Shown one piece after another: positions 47,614 through 57,002 of a stretch of DNA of 64,000 bases (the stretch's first letter is position 1; each line of letters begins with the position of its first letter). The stretch spans positions 62,001 through 126,000 of the forward strand of contig NZ_JAKFWS010000031.1 of the NCBI RefSeq assembly GCF_021731785.1. The letters are read 5' to 3'. The notes beneath the pieces are model-generated. The model made no database searches. It had not been told where the DNA came from and worked only from the letters and a program-made list of their open reading frames with translations. Source of the DNA: Methylocystis sp. (GTDB lineage Bacteria; Pseudomonadota; Alphaproteobacteria; Rhizobiales; Beijerinckiaceae). A program made the translations under genes and the position numbers.

Positions 47614-50600
47614 TCGGCTGTCCTCGGTCGAGCGCGCGGCGCAGAGCGCTGTTGAAGCAACCCGGCGTCGAGACTTTGAAGCGTGTCGCGAAGCAAGGCG
47701 GAGTTGCGTTTTGCGTCCTCACCGAATTCGGCGATGTGCCGCGCCAGATGGTCGATGAGGATGTTCGAGCATGCTCGTTCCCGGGCCTGCCGTCCGGCGT
47801 CTTTGCATTCCGACGCCCATTTATGAAACGCGTGGCTCTGTTTGATGAAGGCGTCGATCCCTCGCTCCTTGGTCCGTCGGTAGGCCTCGACGAGATCGAG
47901 GGCGAGCGATTTATAAGGCTTGTGCGCCATGTCGGCGGCGACGCGCCGCCATAAGTCCTCGCTCTCGATCGGCTTGGCGTCGCCGAGCGCCCGGCTTCTT
48001 TTCTCGGCCTCGTAGACGGCGGCTTCGGAAATCATCGTCCAGGTTTGTCCTCTGGCGCGGCTTTCGGCGACGTAGGCCTTGAAGGCGGTGATGCCGGCGC
48101 TGCCGCGCGGCAGGGCGTCGATATGTTCGTCGGAGGTGCGGCCCTGCGCGGCGTCGACGGTCAGAGCGTGACCAAAACCGAGCATGAGGCGTTTGGTCTT
48201 CGGATCGATCAGCCGTCGCCACTCGACCTCGCCGATTTGCCCTTTTGCGTTTTGAAGAACCAGCCCTTCGTCCGTCTTGCCGAGCACTTTGACGACATGG
48301 CCGTTATAGCCGATCGGCCCCTGCTTGCCGTCGATGCGCGCCCAAGTATAGCGATAGAGGCGCAGATGATCTCCGGTGGCGATCGGCAGGTCGAAGGTGT
48401 GCGGTTCGTTGGAGCCGCGCGGGGCGACGGCCTTGTGGATCGTCTCGTCATCGCCGATTTCGCCGCGCGCTTTCAGGCGGTGGCGTATCGCCACACTGAT
48501 GGCGGCGGCGTCCTCGTTGGTGAGTGTCGAGACGGTGACGCTGCGTGTCGCGCCCCCAGCCCGCAACATATCGCGTCGATTGAGATAGAAGCCGGCGATT
48601 TTGCTGGCGACCTGGTCGTAGTCGCCGCCGACGAGCATGGCCGAGCCGTCTTCCCTTTTCATGGAGAGGGCTTCTTGCGCCTTGGCGTCGCGAAAGAGGC
48701 CGGCGATCTGGCGATGGCGCCTGTCGATCTGGCGAACGGCCGTCAGGAGTTCGGGCTGCGCCGTCCGCGGCAGGGCGCGGCGCATGATCTCGATCGTGTC
48801 GCCGGCTTCGATCGCCTGGGCCTGCTCGCGGTCGCCGAGCGCCTTGATGGTCATGCCGGTTTTGGCTTGCAGTTCGAGCAGCCGCAGCATCGGTCGCGGG
48901 GCGATCTGGCTGATCTCGTCGATGACGAGGATCGTGTTGCGGGTCGGGATGAATTCCCCCGATTCGACAGTATTCAAGAAGGGTTCGAGCGCCCGCGTCC
49001 ATTGAACGCCGGGGACTTGCAACTGGTCGGCTTGGCTCCAGGCGGTGGACACGCCGACGATTTCCCGTCCGCCCGCGTCGAAACGCGTGTCGGCTTTCCA
49101 GGCGGCGACAAGCGGCTGCAGGAGCGTGGTCTTGCCGGAGCCGGCGACGCCGGTAAGCAGCGTGAGCGCGCCGCCCTGGCCGAGCGCGTAGATGGCGGCT
49201 TTCTGGGCGGCGCCGTGTTCCGGTTCGCTATCGAAATCGAGCCCGGAGGCGTCGATGGCGTCGCGAATGGCTTTTGTGGGGAGAGCGCCGGAGATGTCGA
49301 GGGCCGCGCGCGTAGCGCGTCGTTGCAAGTCCGCCTCGATGCGGATTTGCGCGGAGTTGGTGACGCGCAGCACTTCTCTGGCCTCGTCGTCGGCCGGATC
49401 GCGTTTGGCCCAGGCCATCACCAGATCGACATGTTCGCCTCTGAGCTCGATGCCCTTGCGTTCGATCAGTTCGACGACGCGGTCGATGTCCTCCGCGCCG
49501 CCGCCGACGCCGGCCCCGATTAGTCCGCGCGCTGCGTGGGTGCGAAGTTTGTCGTGGTCGATGACGGCCGATGTGTGGAATTCGTCGGCGAGATGCTTCG
49601 CCGCGAAGGCGTAGGCCTGTTCGTAACGCTCGGCGTCGGTGAGCGTCTTGTGTTGGACGTCGTCCAACACGGTCGTGTGTTCCCAGCCGATCGCCTCTGC
49701 CTGGGCGCGCCAGATTTGATGATCGTTTTTCTCGCCGTGCTTGGCGAGGCGCGCGGCGACGCCAGCCTCTGCAAGGATTTCGGCCTTTTTCTCAGCGGAG
49801 ATGTCGTCCCAATCGAGGCCCTGGCTGGTCGCGAAGGCTTTGGCGTTGCGCAGGACCTGATGGCGGCTCTTGCTGAACGCCTCATTGGCGAATTGAGGAA
49901 TGTCGGCAATGACGACGGCTTCTTCTTTTGCGTCATAGGCGACGCGGATACCGAGCGCCCGCAATTCGTCGGCGAGGACGGCTTGACCGAAGGCGCCGAA
50001 CTCGTGGACACGCGAGTGTAGGCGCTGGGTGTCGAGCGAGCCGATATGGCCGTCGTCGGTGACGACGATGTTGAACATGGCGTTGTGAATGTGATCGTGC
50101 GGGTCGCCGGCGATCGGCGCTTCCAGGAGATAGGTGGCGCCGTCGCGACCGTCTTGGACAGGAAGGGTCGGGCGGGCGATGTAATGGCGAAAACTGACCC
50201 ATGTGACCGCACCTGGATCGGAGCCGTTCTCGCCCGCGCGTCCCCGCCTGGCCCAGCCGATTTCTCGGGCGATATAGTGCATGGCGGCGTCGTTGGCGCG
50301 AGCGATGGCGGTGCGGATGGCGGCGGATTCGGCCGGGCTGGCGGCGAATTCGGCCGCCAGCGTCACGGATTTGTGCGGCGAGAAGGTGAAGTCGTAACCG
50401 CTGATGTCTCTTTTGTGTTTGGACCAGGCCTCGCCATTGTCGGCGCGCTTGCCTTCGAACAGGCGGTCGAGTTCTTCGTCTTTCGGCGCATGATGAGAAT
50501 TGACGCCGAGGGCGCGGGCGATCGGCAGCGGCATGTCGCGTCGCCATTGCGGGCCGCTGTCGGAGCCGGCGTAATAGTCGGTGAGCCGGCTGCCGGGCTC

Positions 50601-50720
50601 GAGCGGGCGACCGGGAGCCTCGGGCGTTTGTGCGGCGGACTGACCGATTTTGGCCTCGGTGAAATACATACGGACGAGCTTGCCGTTGGAGCCGGCGGCG
50701 AATTTGCGAAAGGTGATCAT
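47556..50720 (-). CDS. MobF-family conjugative relaxase-helicase
   Basis: SRLTDYYAGSDSGPQWRR, GYDFTFSPHKSVTLAAE, GDPHDHIHNAMFNIVV (HUH triad), LTGVAGSGKTTLLQPLVAAW, TILVIDEISQIAPRPMLRLLELQ. Confidence 0.95.
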   Translation of the reverse strand: MITFRKFAAGSNGKLVRMYFTEAKIGQSAAQTPEAPGRPLEPGSRLTDYYAGSDSGPQWRRDMPLPIARALGVNSHHAPKDEELDRLFEGKRADNGEAWSKHKRDISGYDFTFSPHKSVTLAAEFAASPAESAAIRTAIARANDAAMHYIAREIGWARRGRAGENGSDPGAVTWVSFRHYIARPTLPVQDGRDGATYLLEAPIAGDPHDHIHNAMFNIVVTDDGHIGSLDTQRLHSRVHEFGAFGQAVLADELRALGIRVAYDAKEEAVVIADIPQFANEAFSKSRHQVLRNAKAFATSQGLDWDDISAEKKAEILAEAGVAARLAKHGEKNDHQIWRAQAEAIGWEHTTVLDDVQHKTLTDAERYEQAYAFAAKHLADEFHTSAVIDHDKLRTHAARGLIGAGVGGGAEDIDRVVELIERKGIELRGEHVDLVMAWAKRDPADDEAREVLRVTNSAQIRIEADLQRRATRAALDISGALPTKAIRDAIDASGLDFDSEPEHGAAQKAAIYALGQGGALTLLTGVAGSGKTTLLQPLVAAWKADTRFDAGGREIVGVSTAWSQADQLQVPGVQWTRALEPFLNTVESGEFIPTRNTILVIDEISQIAPRPMLRLLELQAKTGMTIKALGDREQAQAIEAGDTIEIMRRALPRTAQPELLTAVRQIDRRHRQIAGLFRDAKAQEALSMKREDGSAMLVGGDYDQVASKIAGFYLNRRDMLRAGGATRSVTVSTLTNEDAAAISVAIRHRLKARGEIGDDETIHKAVAPRGSNEPHTFDLPIATGDHLRLYRYTWARIDGKQGPIGYNGHVVKVLGKTDEGLVLQNAKGQIGEVEWRRLIDPKTKRLMLGFGHALTVDAAQGRTSDEHIDALPRGSAGITAFKAYVAESRARGQTWTMISEAAVYEAEKRSRALGDAKPIESEDLWRRVAADMAHKPYKSLALDLVEAYRRTKERGIDAFIKQSHAFHKWASECKDAGRQARERACSNILIDHLARHIAEFGEDAKRNSALLRDTLQSLDAGLLQQRSAPRARPRTADQPAADAPVPRRSSPSPGG

Positions 50721-50722
50721 CG

Positions 50723-51040
50723 TCAGGCCTTTGCAAGAGCGGAGAAGTGCGTCTCGAGCGCCTCGACGGTCTTGCTCGGCAGGTTTTGCTGCATGTCGAT
50801 GAGGAGATCGACGGCCTTGCGCGTGAGGATAAGTTGTTCGCGTCCCTGGGCGATCAGATGGGCGAGCAACTCACTCAGGGTCGGCTCCCCGGCGTTGTCC
50901 TTGGGCGTGAGGAGGGCGATGATTTCGTCGAGGCGAGCGATGGCGAGCCGGTTTTGATCGTTCTGGCTCTTCGCCGCCGCGAGGATATTGTGGGTTTCGG
51001 TCTCGATACGGGAGAGAGCGTCTTTCAGTTCGTCGGTCAT
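50723..51040 (-). CDS. Hypothetical protein adjacent to relaxase
   Basis: 105 aa helical; immediately upstream of relaxase. Confidence 0.5.
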   Translation of the reverse strand: MTDELKDALSRIETETHNILAAAKSQNDQNRLAIARLDEIIALLTPKDNAGEPTLSELLAHLIAQGREQLILTRKAVDLLIDMQQNLPSKTVEALETHFSALAKA

Positions 51041-51200
51041 GACGTCGTCCAATGGTTGCTGCCGCGGGGGAAACCGCCACAGGCAATCACGCCTTTGCGC
51101 GAATTCGTCTTAGAAAAATCGCGGAACGAAAAAATGAGATCCGGCGAAAGGCGCGGGGGCGCCCGCCATGGGATCGTGCGGCAAGCGCGGCGGCGGGCGC

Positions 51201-52745
51201 TCAGCGTCCCTTGCCGGAGCGGGGGGCGGACGCCGGCGCGCCAGCGGGACGCGCGCCGGGCGGGTGGGCAAGCGGCGGCGAGTTCGCGGAGCTGCGCGAG
51301 GGCGGTTTGCCTGAAAATATCCCCATGAGCGTCTGCTGGCGTTTCGACAAGGGATAGCGCGCGCGTTCTTGCGGCGGCGGGGCCGCCGGGAGATCCGGAG
51401 TTGGAGCCGTCGCCGGCCGCGGGGCTTCGGGGAGCGGCTTCGGAGCGGATGGCGCGTGCGACGCCTCGGGCTGGCGCGGCTTCGCCTTTTTCGGCTGAAC
51501 CCGCAAAGGCGCGGGCGCATCCTTCACCGCCACCGTCGCCCGCTCAGGTTGCCCGCCAGGGCCTCTGCGGTTTTCGCCGGGCGCCCGCGCAGCGGATCCG
51601 GGCGCGGCCGTCTTCTTCTCGGCGCGCGGCATGGTCGCCGGGCGCGTTTGTGGCGCGGAGACTGTCGGTGTGTCATGCGCGCGGTCCCGGCGCTCGATGG
51701 CCGCGAGCCGCTCACGGGCGTTCGCGATTTGCGCCGCGGTCAGGATCTCGTCCACGGGGTTGCCGTCGAGATCGACGGGCGCCCGTCCGGCGAGGACGGC
51801 ACGGCAATAATCGGGGCGCGTCCTGTAGCGGTCGAGAACGTAATTCAGCAGGCCGATGTCGACGTCCGGCAGCCGGGCGCGCAAATCAACGTCGACGCGA
51901 TGTTTCAGGGGCGCGACGGCGGGCGCGCCCGCGCGCTTGAAGCAGGCGGGAAAGGCGGCGGCAAGCCTGTCGAGCAGTTTGGCCGCGCTGGCGCGGCGTG
52001 CGGCGACTGATGCGGCGCGTGTGGAAAGAAACTCTTGCGCATGGGCGGTTTCCCGGGGCGTGAAGACGGTCTGGACCACCTGGCCGTCGAGGTCGACGCG
52101 CGGGCGACCGGCGATAACGCCGCTCTGATAGGCGGCGGAGCGCACATAGAGCCGCAGCGCGGCGTGCAGCAGGACGGGATCGATGTCGGGCTGGCGCGCG
52201 AGAATGTCGGCGTGGATGCCGATCTTGACAGGATGCGGCACAACACCCTTGCTCTTGAAACAGCCGGGGAAGTCGCCGGCGAGTTTGTCGAGCAGCGTCG
52301 CGATGTCGCGGAAGCCTTTCTTTTTGGCCTTCTGATTGAGATCGAAGCAAGCGAGCCGTCTTTCGGCTTCGGCTTTTTCTTCCGGGGTGATGACGGCCTG
52401 GACGATCTGACCGTCGAGGTCGATGCGCGGGCGGCCGGCGATGAGGGTGCGCCAATAGTCGGGTCCGGAGGCGTAAACGCGCAGGGCGGATGTCAGGAGG
52501 ACGGGATCGGTGTCGGGCCGGCGCGCCAGGACGTCGGCGTGGATGTCGAGCTTGATCGGCGAAATGTCCGGCGCCCGGTGCGGCTTGAAACAGGCGGGGA
52601 AGGCGGCGACGAGTTCGTCGAGGAGGGCGCGCACGGCGGCGTAGCCCGGCCGCTCGGCGCCCTCCGCCGCGCCGGCCGCTTGCGTTTGTTCGGCGGCGCC
52701 GCGGCCACAAGGAACGCTGGTTTGGTTGTTGTCGAAAGCCGTCAT
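51201..52745 (-). CDS. Protein with three tandem ProQ/FinO domains and Pro-rich C-terminal tail
   Basis: Three copies of ALLDEL..FPACFK...PIKLDIHADVLARRPD.D..LL..ALR.Y..S.DY...LIAGRPRIDLDGQ.VQ.VITPEE. Confidence 0.88.
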   Translation of the reverse strand: MTAFDNNQTSVPCGRGAAEQTQAAGAAEGAERPGYAAVRALLDELVAAFPACFKPHRAPDISPIKLDIHADVLARRPDTDPVLLTSALRVYASGPDYWRTLIAGRPRIDLDGQIVQAVITPEEKAEAERRLACFDLNQKAKKKGFRDIATLLDKLAGDFPGCFKSKGVVPHPVKIGIHADILARQPDIDPVLLHAALRLYVRSAAYQSGVIAGRPRVDLDGQVVQTVFTPRETAHAQEFLSTRAASVAARRASAAKLLDRLAAAFPACFKRAGAPAVAPLKHRVDVDLRARLPDVDIGLLNYVLDRYRTRPDYCRAVLAGRAPVDLDGNPVDEILTAAQIANARERLAAIERRDRAHDTPTVSAPQTRPATMPRAEKKTAAPGSAARAPGENRRGPGGQPERATVAVKDAPAPLRVQPKKAKPRQPEASHAPSAPKPLPEAPRPATAPTPDLPAAPPPQERARYPLSKRQQTLMGIFSGKPPSRSSANSPPLAHPPGARPAGAPASAPRSGKGR

Positions 52746-53048
52746 GGGATCTCGTCTCGAAAAGCAGGGTCGCCGGACCGCAATCGGGTCCAATGCAAAA
52801 GGGGCTGATTGTCGAACGCGAACGCAACCGACGCAGAACCTGAAAGACGCTCGCGGCGCGATCGCCGCTTGCGCCAGGAACTCCAGGGCCCGGCGTCAAT
52901 CTGAGGCGGCAGCGATCGAGACCGGGCCCTGGAGGACCGCTCCATCGGCTTAGGGTGGGGCGGAGCGGCCGCACCCATTGTGACAAGCAGCGGCGCGAAT
53001 GGGAATCGCCGTGAAGAGTTTTCCGTCATGCCGTCGCGCCGCCGCCGT

Positions 53049-53889
53049 TCACAACACCACGACGCGGGCGCCCTTGGCGACGCGCCGGTAAAGATCGATG
53101 ACGTCGGCGTTGAGCATGCGGATGCAGCCCGACGACACGGCGCGGCCGATCGTCTCCGGTTCGTTGGTTCCATGGATGCGAAACAGCGTGTCCCTGGCGC
53201 CGGTGAAGAGGTAGAGAGCGCGCGCGCCGAGCGGATTGTTGAGGCCGCCGTCCATGTGCTGGGGCAGATCGGGGCGGCGTCCCAGCATCTCGCGCGGCGG
53301 CGTCCAGCCCGGCCAGAACGCCTTGCGGCCGATCCGCGCCTGCCCCTTCCAGGAGAACCCCTGTCGCCCAACGCCGACGCCATATTCGATGGCGCGTCCG
53401 TCGGAAAGCGACAGATAGAGCTTGCGCGCATGCGTATCGATGGTGATCGACCCCGCGGGCTGGCCGGTCGGGTCGGACACGACGCGCGCCGTCGATAGGC
53501 TGAAATCGACCTCGCCGTCGTAATCGACCGGCGTCGAGTAAGCGGGATCGGCATCGGCGGGGAGCGCCGCCACGCGCGCCCCGTCGTTCGGCCGCGCCGC
53601 CGGCGTGGCGCCATGGTCGAACCCCGGTTCTCGCGCCCGGCGACCTCGCGGAGAAGGGGGCGGCTCGTAACCGCCGTCTTGCTCGGGGTCGTTGGACCAG
53701 GGGTCGTTGTTAAGGCCCTGCGACTGGTCGAGCGGACGCGCGGGTGAAGCCGGATTGGCCGGGTAGATCGGGTAGGCGATTTGCCGGGTCGCGATACCCA
53801 TACTCGTAATATTGCGCGACGGCGGGGGAGGCGGCGAGGAGCGCCCCAGCGGCGAGAAGGGCGGCGAGTGGGGGGCGAGCGGTAAACAC
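53049..53889 (-). pseudogene. L,D-transpeptidase (YkuD) with N-terminal signal peptide in a different frame
   Basis: GSITIDTHARKLYLSLSDGRAIEYGVGVGRQGFSWKGQARIGRKAFWPGWTPP...FRIHGTNEPETIGRAVSSGCIRMLNADVIDLY; signal peptide MFTARPPLAALLAAGALLAASPAVAQYY out of frame with the body. Confidence 0.75.
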
Positions 53890-53945
53890 GATCGGGCGCT
53901 CCTTATATTTTGCGAAAGCGAGCTTTTCGGCAACGCGTGGCGATC

Positions 53946-54278
53946 TTAAGGAGGGGAGCCCGGCCTGACCGCTCGCGACGCCGTCGCCAATCTTAGATGG
54001 GGAGCCGGCTTGAACACGACGACCCGGCGCGGCGTGACGAGGGCGGCGACGCCGGTTCTCGGATTGCGGCCGGGGCGGGCGTTCTTGCAGCGGACACGAA
54101 AGACGCCGAATTTGCGCAGCCGCACGTCCTCTCCGCGCGCCAGCGCGCAGAGGATTTCCTCGAGGACGCAATCGACCAGGGCGCTGGCGTCCTTGCGGGA
54201 AAGGCCGGGGAGGCGGGCGTAAATGGCGTGCGCGAGGTCGTCGCGCGTCAATGTGCGTTTGGAAACGGTCGCGTCCAA
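53946..54278 (-). CDS. IHF/HU-family DNA-binding protein
   Basis: LTRDDLAHAIYARLPGLSRKDASALVDCVLEEILCALARGEDVRLRKFGVFRVRCKNARPGRNPRTGVAALVTPRRVVVFKPAPHL. Confidence 0.93.
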   Translation of the reverse strand: MDATVSKRTLTRDDLAHAIYARLPGLSRKDASALVDCVLEEILCALARGEDVRLRKFGVFRVRCKNARPGRNPRTGVAALVTPRRVVVFKPAPHLRLATASRAVRPGSPP

Positions 54279-54366
54279 AATCCGATGCGGCTCTTCGCCG
54301 CCTCCTCAAAAAGCCGCCGCGGCGGCGGCCGCGACGAGAAATCAACCTTAACGCGCCGTCGCGCGC

Positions 54367-55227
54367 TCAACTATGGAAGCGGCTACGGCCGCGCGCGCCC
54401 AAGGCTTCGGCCACCGCCTCCCAAGTGTGATGATGGGCGGCGAGGGCGGCGGCGTGGCGCGCGGCCGGCGGCAAATGCGAAAAGAGGCGGCGCATGGCGG
54501 CCGCCCCTCCCAAGACATAGCCGGCGACGATCCGTTGTCTGGCGTCGGGCTCGCCAGGCCGGTGGAAGGGAAAGGTCTCGATCAGCTCCAACGCCAGCGG
54601 GTGCGAAACGATGCGAACGGGGCCGTCCGCCGTCGTGATCGTGGCGGGAGCGGAATGGCCGAACGCCGCCGCCGTCTCGATGGCGCGATGAAAGGCGGCG
54701 GATTCGTTGACCGAGAGCGCGAAAACCCTGGCGAGATCGTCGCCGCTCGTCCATGGCAGGCCTTTGCCGTCGGGGCTTGCGAAGTAGCGCAGCGGCGTTC
54801 CGAAGATGGATTCGGCGTGTAGCGGCTCCGCGCGCCGCCGCCCGATGTCGGCGGCCCTTGCGCGCCCCTTAAGCGTGGCCTCCGCGGCGCTGAAGGCGAT
54901 GATATATTCGAATTCCCGCGCCTCGTCGCCGTCGAGGTCCGCAGCCAGTAAGGCGAAGGCGTCGCGATCCAGTTCGAAAAACCGATCGGCGCCGGCCCGT
55001 TTCTCCGTGAACCCCATGGCGCAATTTTGCGCCATGGGGCTCTTGATGCGCGACAGCCGGTCCTTCAGGCGATCGATGGCCGAAAGCACATCTTTGTGAT
55101 CCTTGCCGAAGCTTTGTGCCATGATGCGGCTATCGGCGACGGCTTTGCCTTCGGCGACAGAGACGATGTCCCCCGGCGGCGGAGTTTGGGTCTCGCCCCT
55201 GTTTGCGCGCTTCTGATCGGGGGCCAT
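54367..55227 (-). CDS. Rha-family phage regulatory-like protein
   Basis: GKAVADSRIMAQSFGKDHKDVLSAIDRL...NCAMGFTEKRAGADRFFELDRDAFALLAADLDGDEAREFEYIIAF. Confidence 0.78.
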   Translation of the reverse strand: MAPDQKRANRGETQTPPPGDIVSVAEGKAVADSRIMAQSFGKDHKDVLSAIDRLKDRLSRIKSPMAQNCAMGFTEKRAGADRFFELDRDAFALLAADLDGDEAREFEYIIAFSAAEATLKGRARAADIGRRRAEPLHAESIFGTPLRYFASPDGKGLPWTSGDDLARVFALSVNESAAFHRAIETAAAFGHSAPATITTADGPVRIVSHPLALELIETFPFHRPGEPDARQRIVAGYVLGGAAAMRRLFSHLPPAARHAAALAAHHHTWEAVAEALGARGRSRFHS

Positions 55228-55248
55228 TGTTTTTATTCCTTCCTGAAA

Positions 55249-56379
55249 TCATCTGGACTGGCCGTTTCCGGTCGGCTGCCGCGAGGTTCGGGGCATCGGC
55301 CGGGGGTCGTCGAATCTGGGGGAGTCGCCGAGCCGGGTGTAGACCTTGATGAAGTGGTTGGCGTGTTGCGCCGCGTTCGCTATTGCGCCGTCGAGCGCGA
55401 GCAAGGGCTGGCTGCCTCGAAGGTCGCCGCCGAATTCGAGGATCTGCTGGCATCGACGCCAAAACGCTTCCACCGTCTTGAGCGAGTGGGAAATCGCCAG
55501 ACAATTCATTTGATCAGCTTCGTAAAGGACGTGACTGCAATCCGACCTGTAGAGATGATGTGAGCCATTCGGCAAGATCGTCAGAATAAACCTGCCCACA
55601 TTGCACTTGGGGATTTGCACCCAGTCTTCGGCGTTTTTGTGCCCCTCCTCGCTTCCGATTTGGTTTGGCGCGAGCGTCTGGCGCGCGAAGGCGAGGAAAA
55701 TCAGAGCGGCTTCGGCGATGGCGCGTTTTTCCAGACGTTCCTCGCCCGCCTCGACGACAAGCGTGGTCATCTGCGAGTCGGGAATGCGGCCGGCGGCCGT
55801 GGCCTCCGGAACGCCCAGGGCGTCACAGCATTCGGTGAGGAAAAGCGGGTATCTGCGGCTTGACGTGTAGGGGATGTTTTTGCCGAACAAGGCCTTGAGC
55901 AGGTGGTCAAAATTGAGACTTCCCACGGCGAAGATTTCTAAGAGGCGGTCGCGGGCGTCGCGCGCAGACTCCGGGTCCGCTGTCTCGTTCGGCTCGGCTT
56001 GCCCCTGGCCGACCTCGTAGCGGCCGGTTTTGTAGATTGATGGCACGACGTCGTGAAAGAGCCAGCGCTGGAAGGCGCGCGCCTCAGGCTTGTTGCTACG
56101 GGTGATCAACCTGACGAGGCCTGAGAGGTTCACGACGGCCAGTTCCTGGGGCCCGCCAAGGGTATCCACTTTTCGGACCCCCTTTTCGTCGTCGTCGAGA
56201 CGCGTGAGAACCTGATTGGGATTTTTGAGATCGAGCGCCGCGCAAGCGTCGTTTGCGACGGTCCAGATCTCGTCGTCTATCTTAAAGGCGCGCACGGGGT
56301 GATCGCGAAACTTGAACTCGACCGGCAGAGAGGCCTTGTTTTCGCCGTTGGCGTTGATTTGATCTTCTGACATTTTCAC
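55249..56379 (-). CDS. BRO-N domain antirepressor-like protein
   Basis: FKFRDHPVRAFKIDDEIWTVANDACAALDLKNPNQVLTRLDDDEKGVRKVDTLGGPQELAVVNLSGLVRLITRSNKPEARAFQRWLFHDVVPSI. Confidence 0.9.
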   Translation of the reverse strand: MKMSEDQINANGENKASLPVEFKFRDHPVRAFKIDDEIWTVANDACAALDLKNPNQVLTRLDDDEKGVRKVDTLGGPQELAVVNLSGLVRLITRSNKPEARAFQRWLFHDVVPSIYKTGRYEVGQGQAEPNETADPESARDARDRLLEIFAVGSLNFDHLLKALFGKNIPYTSSRRYPLFLTECCDALGVPEATAAGRIPDSQMTTLVVEAGEERLEKRAIAEAALIFLAFARQTLAPNQIGSEEGHKNAEDWVQIPKCNVGRFILTILPNGSHHLYRSDCSHVLYEADQMNCLAISHSLKTVEAFWRRCQQILEFGGDLRGSQPLLALDGAIANAAQHANHFIKVYTRLGDSPRFDDPRPMPRTSRQPTGNGQSR

Positions 56380-56690
56380 GCATTCCTATTGATATCGTTG
56401 CCTTTTCCCGCATATCGCGCGTTGGCGCGAGCGGGCGTTTTTGGCCGTGTCGCGAGACCCTTCCCGGATCGAAAAAAATCTCTCGCCGGCTATTGACGAG
56501 GCTAGGCGAGGGACGCGCGAACGCGAAAGGGCGGCGTGCTGGGGCGTGGAGGGGCGTCCCGCGACGCGCGTTATGCGCGTGTGTCTTCTAAATTACGCGT
56601 TCTGAGAGCGCCTTGGGGATTTCGCGCGCGAAGGCGAAGCCTGAGCTTCTGGCACCAACGGTGCAATGGTGCATTCCCGTCTATTTTTGG

Positions 56691-56723
56691 TCTCCCGCTC
56701 ATCTCCCGTTGATCTCCCGGAGG
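56691..56723. repeat. Three 11-bp direct repeats TCTCCCGctca/TCTCCCGttga/TCTCCCGgagg
   Basis: Read directly from sequence. Confidence 0.8.
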
Positions 56724-56841
56724 TGGGGCGGAGCCGGGACGGTGCTGGAACGCTTTGAGCGTGAGCCAAGCCGTGTAGAGACACGGACAAGCAAACCATA
56801 TGCCAACCTTGTCGCGCTGGCAATTGGCAGCGCGATTGCGA

Positions 56842-56891
56842 ATTCGCGCGTTCGCGCGTTCGCGGGTTTGATTCGCGCGTTCGCGCGTTCG
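56842..56891. repeat. Two exact 21-bp direct repeats ATTCGCGCGTTCGCGCGTTCG separated by 8 bp
   Basis: 56842-56862 and 56871-56891, spacer CGGGTTTG. Confidence 0.9.
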
Positions 56892-57002
56892 AGGCGCAGG
56901 CTCGAGTGGAATGCAAGCGGCGAAAAATGACGAGCAGCCGATGAGAAAGAGCGGTCGCTCGGCGCGAGGTTCAGGACGGCCGAAACAGGGGATGTCAGTC
57001 GA

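Noticed and set aside
48045-49523. 492-aa plus-strand ORF
   Set aside because: Antisense to the MobF relaxase; low-information composition.
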